Shown here piece after piece: positions 4,957 to 7,152 of a stretch of DNA of 7,152 nucleotides. A program made the translations under genes and the position numbers. Positions within the stretch are counted from its first letter, which is position 1. Each line of letters opens with the position of its first letter. This stretch comes from Kiritimatiellales bacterium (GTDB taxonomy: Bacteria > Verrucomicrobiota > Kiritimatiellia > Kiritimatiellales > Pontiellaceae): positions 1-7,152 of the forward strand of contig DAOVNC010000178.1 of the NCBI GenBank assembly GCA_030630445.1, in the 5' to 3' direction. Below the pieces are notes generated by a model. The model was not told where the DNA came from. It saw only the letters and a list, made by a program, of their open reading frames with translations, and did no database searches.

Positions 4957-6093
4957 TCACCCATTTTTCGGCATTAAGACCGGCAAGGGTTCCCATGCAA
5001 TAAACGGTATCATTCTTTTTTTGTACCGCCCTAACGAGCGATAGTGCAAAACATCGTACACATTCTGATCGCTGGGAAACCGCTGGTTGGCCCGGTGCAA
5101 CGAACCGTTTTCGGGGACAATTCCGATATTGTCCTGCGCCAGCAGTCGGCTCCGAATTCCTTCCGCATCGGTGAACATGATAGGTTTCGATGCCTCGACC
5201 AATGCCAACACCATCTTTACCGTTTCCGCAAGCCGGGAAGAGGATGCTCCGCAGAGTTCAACCAAATACCCTTCTTTCGCGCCGTACGACGGGCGACGGA
5301 CGGAAAGATTGATATGCGTGGTGTTGCCGCCTCGTTTGATCTCCCACGGATGTCCGCCGCCGATTCGCTTGGGATGCGTTCCGTCGATCCAATCCGCAAA
5401 CTCTTCCAGGGAGTCTTCGTCAATGTCCAGTAGTCCCTCGTGGCGGCCATCGGCGTATCGTTCATACATTTCGCGGCCGGTTAGACGCTCATCGAGGGAT
5501 TCGTCCTTGCGCTTTCCGGCAATATAGGCGATCCGGCAATACTCAAAATAATCTGCGGCGGACAACGTGTCGACTTTGCAACGGCTCTCATCAAAAAACA
5601 CTCCTTCTTCGACCCGACGAATGAATTTCCTGCAACGTCTTTTTCCAAGCTCCTCATCGACCCGCCAGAACTCCTTCAACGAAGCCCTGACGAGCGAGTG
5701 CGGAACGATGCCGTATCGGCGATCCAGCGGATAGTCGGCTTGAATCTGTCTGTTCGCCCGAATCCAGTCCCGCTCTACCTTATCCAGCCAGATAGAGGCG
5801 GATTCCAGCATGGATTCCCATTGCTGATCAATATCACGTTCATCCACATAAACAGGACATCCAAAACCAGACATCACCTTGACGCTCTTTCCGGGAACCC
5901 CTTCCAGCCCGGGAAGTTCCCCGTCGATGTGAACCAGATAAAACGTGTCTCCGTATTTTGTAACTTGCAGATGGTTCCAGTGGCTCTGCTTATCCAGAAA
6001 GATAATATTCCACACATGATCCAGCACCGTGAGGCCGTATTCAAATCGAATCAGACTCTTCAGGAAGGCATAAACTTGTTTTGAACACTTCAT
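4957..6093 (-). CDS. Uncharacterised 378-residue soluble protein
   Basis: I do not recognise a named family. The protein is cytoplasmic by appearance: no signal peptide, no membrane helix, strongly charged. Features: an N-terminal segment with many aromatics (LDHVWNIIFLDKQSHWNHLQV, 24-44, partly hydrophobic), a basic patch KRRCRKFIRR (151-160), then the most motif-like part: GREMYERYADGRHEG (206-220), an acidic run DIDEDSLEEFADW (223-235) and GGGHPWEIKRGGNTTH (245-260) followed by a beta-like INLSVRR. The H, W, E, R and N residues there look like a conserved site. I have a faint impression of unnamed hypothetical proteins with the same ADGR..GL..ID and GGHPWE blocks, but cannot verify it. The start ATG has only a weak GGA upstream; a TATAAC box (6128-6133) is the sole promoter hint. 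It lies 65 bases downstream of the toxin gene, so it may be a passenger of that module. Confidence 0.85.
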   Translation of the reverse strand: MKCSKQVYAFLKSLIRFEYGLTVLDHVWNIIFLDKQSHWNHLQVTKYGDTFYLVHIDGELPGLEGVPGKSVKVMSGFGCPVYVDERDIDQQWESMLESASIWLDKVERDWIRANRQIQADYPLDRRYGIVPHSLVRASLKEFWRVDEELGKRRCRKFIRRVEEGVFFDESRCKVDTLSAADYFEYCRIAYIAGKRKDESLDERLTGREMYERYADGRHEGLLDIDEDSLEEFADWIDGTHPKRIGGGHPWEIKRGGNTTHINLSVRRPSYGAKEGYLVELCGASSSRLAETVKMVLALVEASKPIMFTDAEGIRSRLLAQDNIGIVPENGSLHRANQRFPSDQNVYDVLHYRSLGRYKKRMIPFIAWEPLPVLMPKNG

Positions 6094-6158
6094 GATTCCA
6101 ATCCGTGTATTGATACATCGCCACCGTTATATTGCAGTGTGAATTTACAGTTGCCAAA

Positions 6159-6569
6159 TCACTCAAACACAGAAAGAAATTCGGGAGGATCAAGTGCCTT
6201 CACGGGGGAATGGCGAAAATCTTTTGTGTTCCGCGTAACGATAGCCGTTGCTCCAACCAGATTCGCCGCATGCGACAAAACCGCATCCTCGAAATCCGTC
6301 ATTCGGCTTTGCAACGCCTCTTCAAGAACCGAGCGATTTACCGGAGCAATTTCAAACAGTTCAAGCAACCGTTGCAAGGCTGTTTTCGCTGCATCACGGG
6401 GTAGGGAGCGGGATAGGAGATAATCAATCGTTGTCACCGCCGTAGCGCAAAGAGCCGCCTCCACCTCGGAATTCTCCACCAAGGAAAAGATCCGTGCCGC
6501 CGCGTCGGAAAAGGGAGAACGATCAAGCAAAAGATCCAGAACCACATTGGTATCTACAAGAATCTTCAC
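6159..6569 (-). CDS. PIN-domain ribonuclease toxin, VapC-like (PIN_3 type)
   Basis: 136 residues, a single PIN domain of usual length. Acidic residues for the metal site are present: D6 in ILVDTNVVLDLLLDR, D49 in TTIDYLLSR (position where many relatives have an acid), D92 and D95 in TDFEDAV, and D117 in TRNTKDF. The C-terminal TRNTKDF..SPVKAL.PPEFL is typical of the PIN_3 branch. PIN toxins of this sort cleave RNA, commonly tRNA or rRNA, when freed from their antitoxin. It starts with GTG at 6567-6569, overlapping the antitoxin TGA in a GTGA junction, with AGGA nine bases upstream (6579-6582). Translation is therefore coupled to the antitoxin. The conserved residues are intact, so the toxin is probably functional; the RNA target cannot be read from sequence. 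Confidence 0.93.
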   Translation of the reverse strand: MKILVDTNVVLDLLLDRSPFSDAAARIFSLVENSEVEAALCATAVTTIDYLLSRSLPRDAAKTALQRLLELFEIAPVNRSVLEEALQSRMTDFEDAVLSHAANLVGATAIVTRNTKDFRHSPVKALDPPEFLSVFE

Positions 6570-6805
6570 CCGTATTTATCCTGGAGATGTTGTTTATACG
6601 ACTCTTCCGAAAGCGAGGTGCTTTTAAGTATACCCCGAATCGAGGAGGTCACTGGCGGCAGTTTTTGGGCCGGTGCCTCCGCATGCCCCAGCAGATTGAT
6701 AAACTCCCCGACCATCTGCGACACCGATTTTCCGCGCTGAGCCGCCTCGGCCTTGGCCAAGGCAATCAGCCCTTCATCCATTCTTAATGTAAGCTTTGAT
6801 TTCAT
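6566..6805 (-). CDS. DUF6364-like (ribbon-helix-helix type) antitoxin
   Basis: 79 residues. The N-terminal part KLTLRMDEGLIALAKAEA (4-21) followed by QRGKSVSQMVGEFINLL has the beta strand plus two helices of a ribbon-helix-helix DNA-binding domain as seen in DUF6364 proteins. The C-terminal tail SSIRGILK...EESYKQHLQDKYG matches the toxin-wrapping region of that family. Role: bind and silence the PIN toxin encoded by the next gene and, by family analogy, repress their shared promoter. The ATG at 6803-6805 is chosen over an upstream TTG (6824-6826) because MKSKLTLRMD is the family start and because the predicted transcription start falls at this ATG. No Shine-Dalgarno precedes it, consistent with a leaderless message. 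Confidence 0.92.
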   Translation of the reverse strand: MKSKLTLRMDEGLIALAKAEAAQRGKSVSQMVGEFINLLGHAEAPAQKLPPVTSSIRGILKSTSLSEESYKQHLQDKYG

Positions 6806-6806
6806 A

Positions 6807-6837
6807 AGACGTATACTACTCAACAAAAAGCACGTCT
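6807..6837. promoter_or_regulatory. Candidate operator: AGACGT inverted repeat bracketing the -10 box
   Basis: On the + strand AGACGT (6807-6812) and its reverse complement ACGTCT (6832-6837) are 25 bp apart, one arm between the -10 box and the ATG, the other touching the -35 box. An autoregulatory ribbon-helix-helix antitoxin could bind here. The arms are only 6 bp, so chance is possible. Confidence 0.4.
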
Positions 6838-6842
6838 GTCAA
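6813..6842 (-). promoter_or_regulatory. Sigma-70-type promoter of the antitoxin-toxin pair, predicted leaderless
   Basis: A perfect -35 box TTGACA (6837-6842) is separated by 18 bases from a -10 box TAGTAT (6813-6818, 4 of 6). Only seven bases lie between the -10 box and the ATG, so transcription should begin at or within a base or two of the start codon. The absence of a ribosome binding site agrees with this. Confidence 0.7.
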
Positions 6843-7152
6843 ACCTCATATCTACATGGCATGAACCTAGAAAAAGCAGTTAAAACAGGGGTTGTTTTTG
6901 TTAACCACTAATCTGCACCCGCGAAGCGATAATTCCGAAGGAATAATGAACGGAGTGAATGGTTCAATTTACACTAACAATTTCCTGTTTTCGGCTTAAC
7001 CATTTGGGTTAGGGCCTCATCAGGAACCGAGGAACCTCGAAGGTTTGAAAATAAAGGGAAATTGGTGTTTTAAATCCCATTTCGTGTTCATTCGTGGCTC
7101 TTCGAATATTTTTATGGTGAACATGGCTAAACTGGAGAATTTTAGACAGGAT
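6843..7152. other. Right-hand intergenic region with repeat fragments, no convincing gene
   Basis: No frame here encodes a credible protein. It contains: an AT-rich imperfect hairpin (AAAACA 6882-6887 with TGTTTT 6893-6898); a TTAACCACTAATCTGCAC fragment (6901-6918) resembling the dispersed ACCACAGAT repeats; a cluster of mini-hairpins (6919-6962); a fragment CCATTTCGTGTTCATTCGTG (7078-7097), whose reverse complement has the ACACGAA words of the repeat at 1242-1273; and AGACAGGAT at the very end, which matches the ACAGGAT units before the DUF2961 gene. It looks like a stack of degenerate short repeats. Confidence 0.6.
6919..6962. repeat. Cluster of mini-hairpins with GNA triloops
   Basis: CGC-GAA-GCG needs only 3 bp and contains GCGAAGC (6921-6927), the sequence known for an unusually stable DNA mini-hairpin. 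ATTCC-GAA-GGAAT (6932-6944) repeats the same loop with a 5-bp stem, and CGAAG..ATAAT recurs 14 bases apart (6922 and 6936). A third related unit, ACGGAGTGAATGG (6950-6962), is more degenerate. A GAGCGCAGCG segment at 3818-3827 has a similar form with a GCA loop. Confidence 0.55.

Noticed and set aside
7114..7152. Start of a + strand gene (ATG at 7114 or 7123, open to the window end)
   Set aside because: Only 13 codons are visible, there is no ribosome site, and the last bases match the ACAGGAT repeat seen before the DUF2961 gene.

Overview
The window reads as accessory, repeat-rich DNA of a bacterium from the PVC side of the tree. A free-living anaerobic polysaccharide degrader of the Kiritimatiellota/Verrucomicrobiota/Lentisphaerota type is the best guess. 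The guess rests on three things: a secreted DUF2961/GH172 protein ending in an Asp-rich calcium-loop segment plus the 'YTVQESTNL..W' beta module common in those phyla; an indolepyruvate oxidoreductase subunit of the anaerobic type; and intergenic DNA packed with short dispersed repeats. This is an inference from style, not a taxonomic proof.

Layout. A + strand gene of unknown type ends at 144 and is followed by a strong, nearly symmetrical terminator (166-196). A pair of inverted REP-like hairpins (201-309) fills the gap between it and the opposing transcription unit. From 316 to 6805 every gene is on the - strand. Read in the direction of transcription (right to left) they are: an antitoxin (DUF6364-like) and PIN-domain toxin pair (6805 to 6159); a 378-residue protein I do not recognise (6093 to 4957); a GT2 glycosyltransferase (4886 to 3849); a secreted DUF2961/GH172 glycoside hydrolase-like protein (3762 to 1393); IorB, the small subunit of indolepyruvate ferredoxin oxidoreductase (1190 to 720); and a PaaI-type hotdog thioesterase translationally coupled to it (720 to 316). 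The right end (6806-7152) has no convincing gene and holds the toxin-antitoxin promoter and more repeats.

How the genes work together. Two pairs look functional: antitoxin/toxin (GTGA overlap, one promoter, probably a leaderless transcript) and iorB/thioesterase (TGATG overlap; an arylacetyl-CoA made by IOR is a plausible thioesterase substrate). The other genes look like independent units separated by repeat-laden spacers, and no IorA gene is present beside iorB.

Most unusual signal. Short tandem repeats with a 7-bp period but different unit sequences occur at 1208-1228, 4480-4505, 4630-4650, 4672-4690, 4771-4793 and 4902-4936. Four of them lie inside the GT2 reading frame, at three places where the protein has extra residues relative to the family, so repeat DNA appears to have been accommodated in frame in loops between conserved motifs. 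Others lie just upstream of start codons, where one seems to supply the Shine-Dalgarno sequence. A second set of repeats has 9-10 bp periods. The REP-like pair at 201-309 shows compensatory stem changes between its two copies, which supports a conserved folded element.
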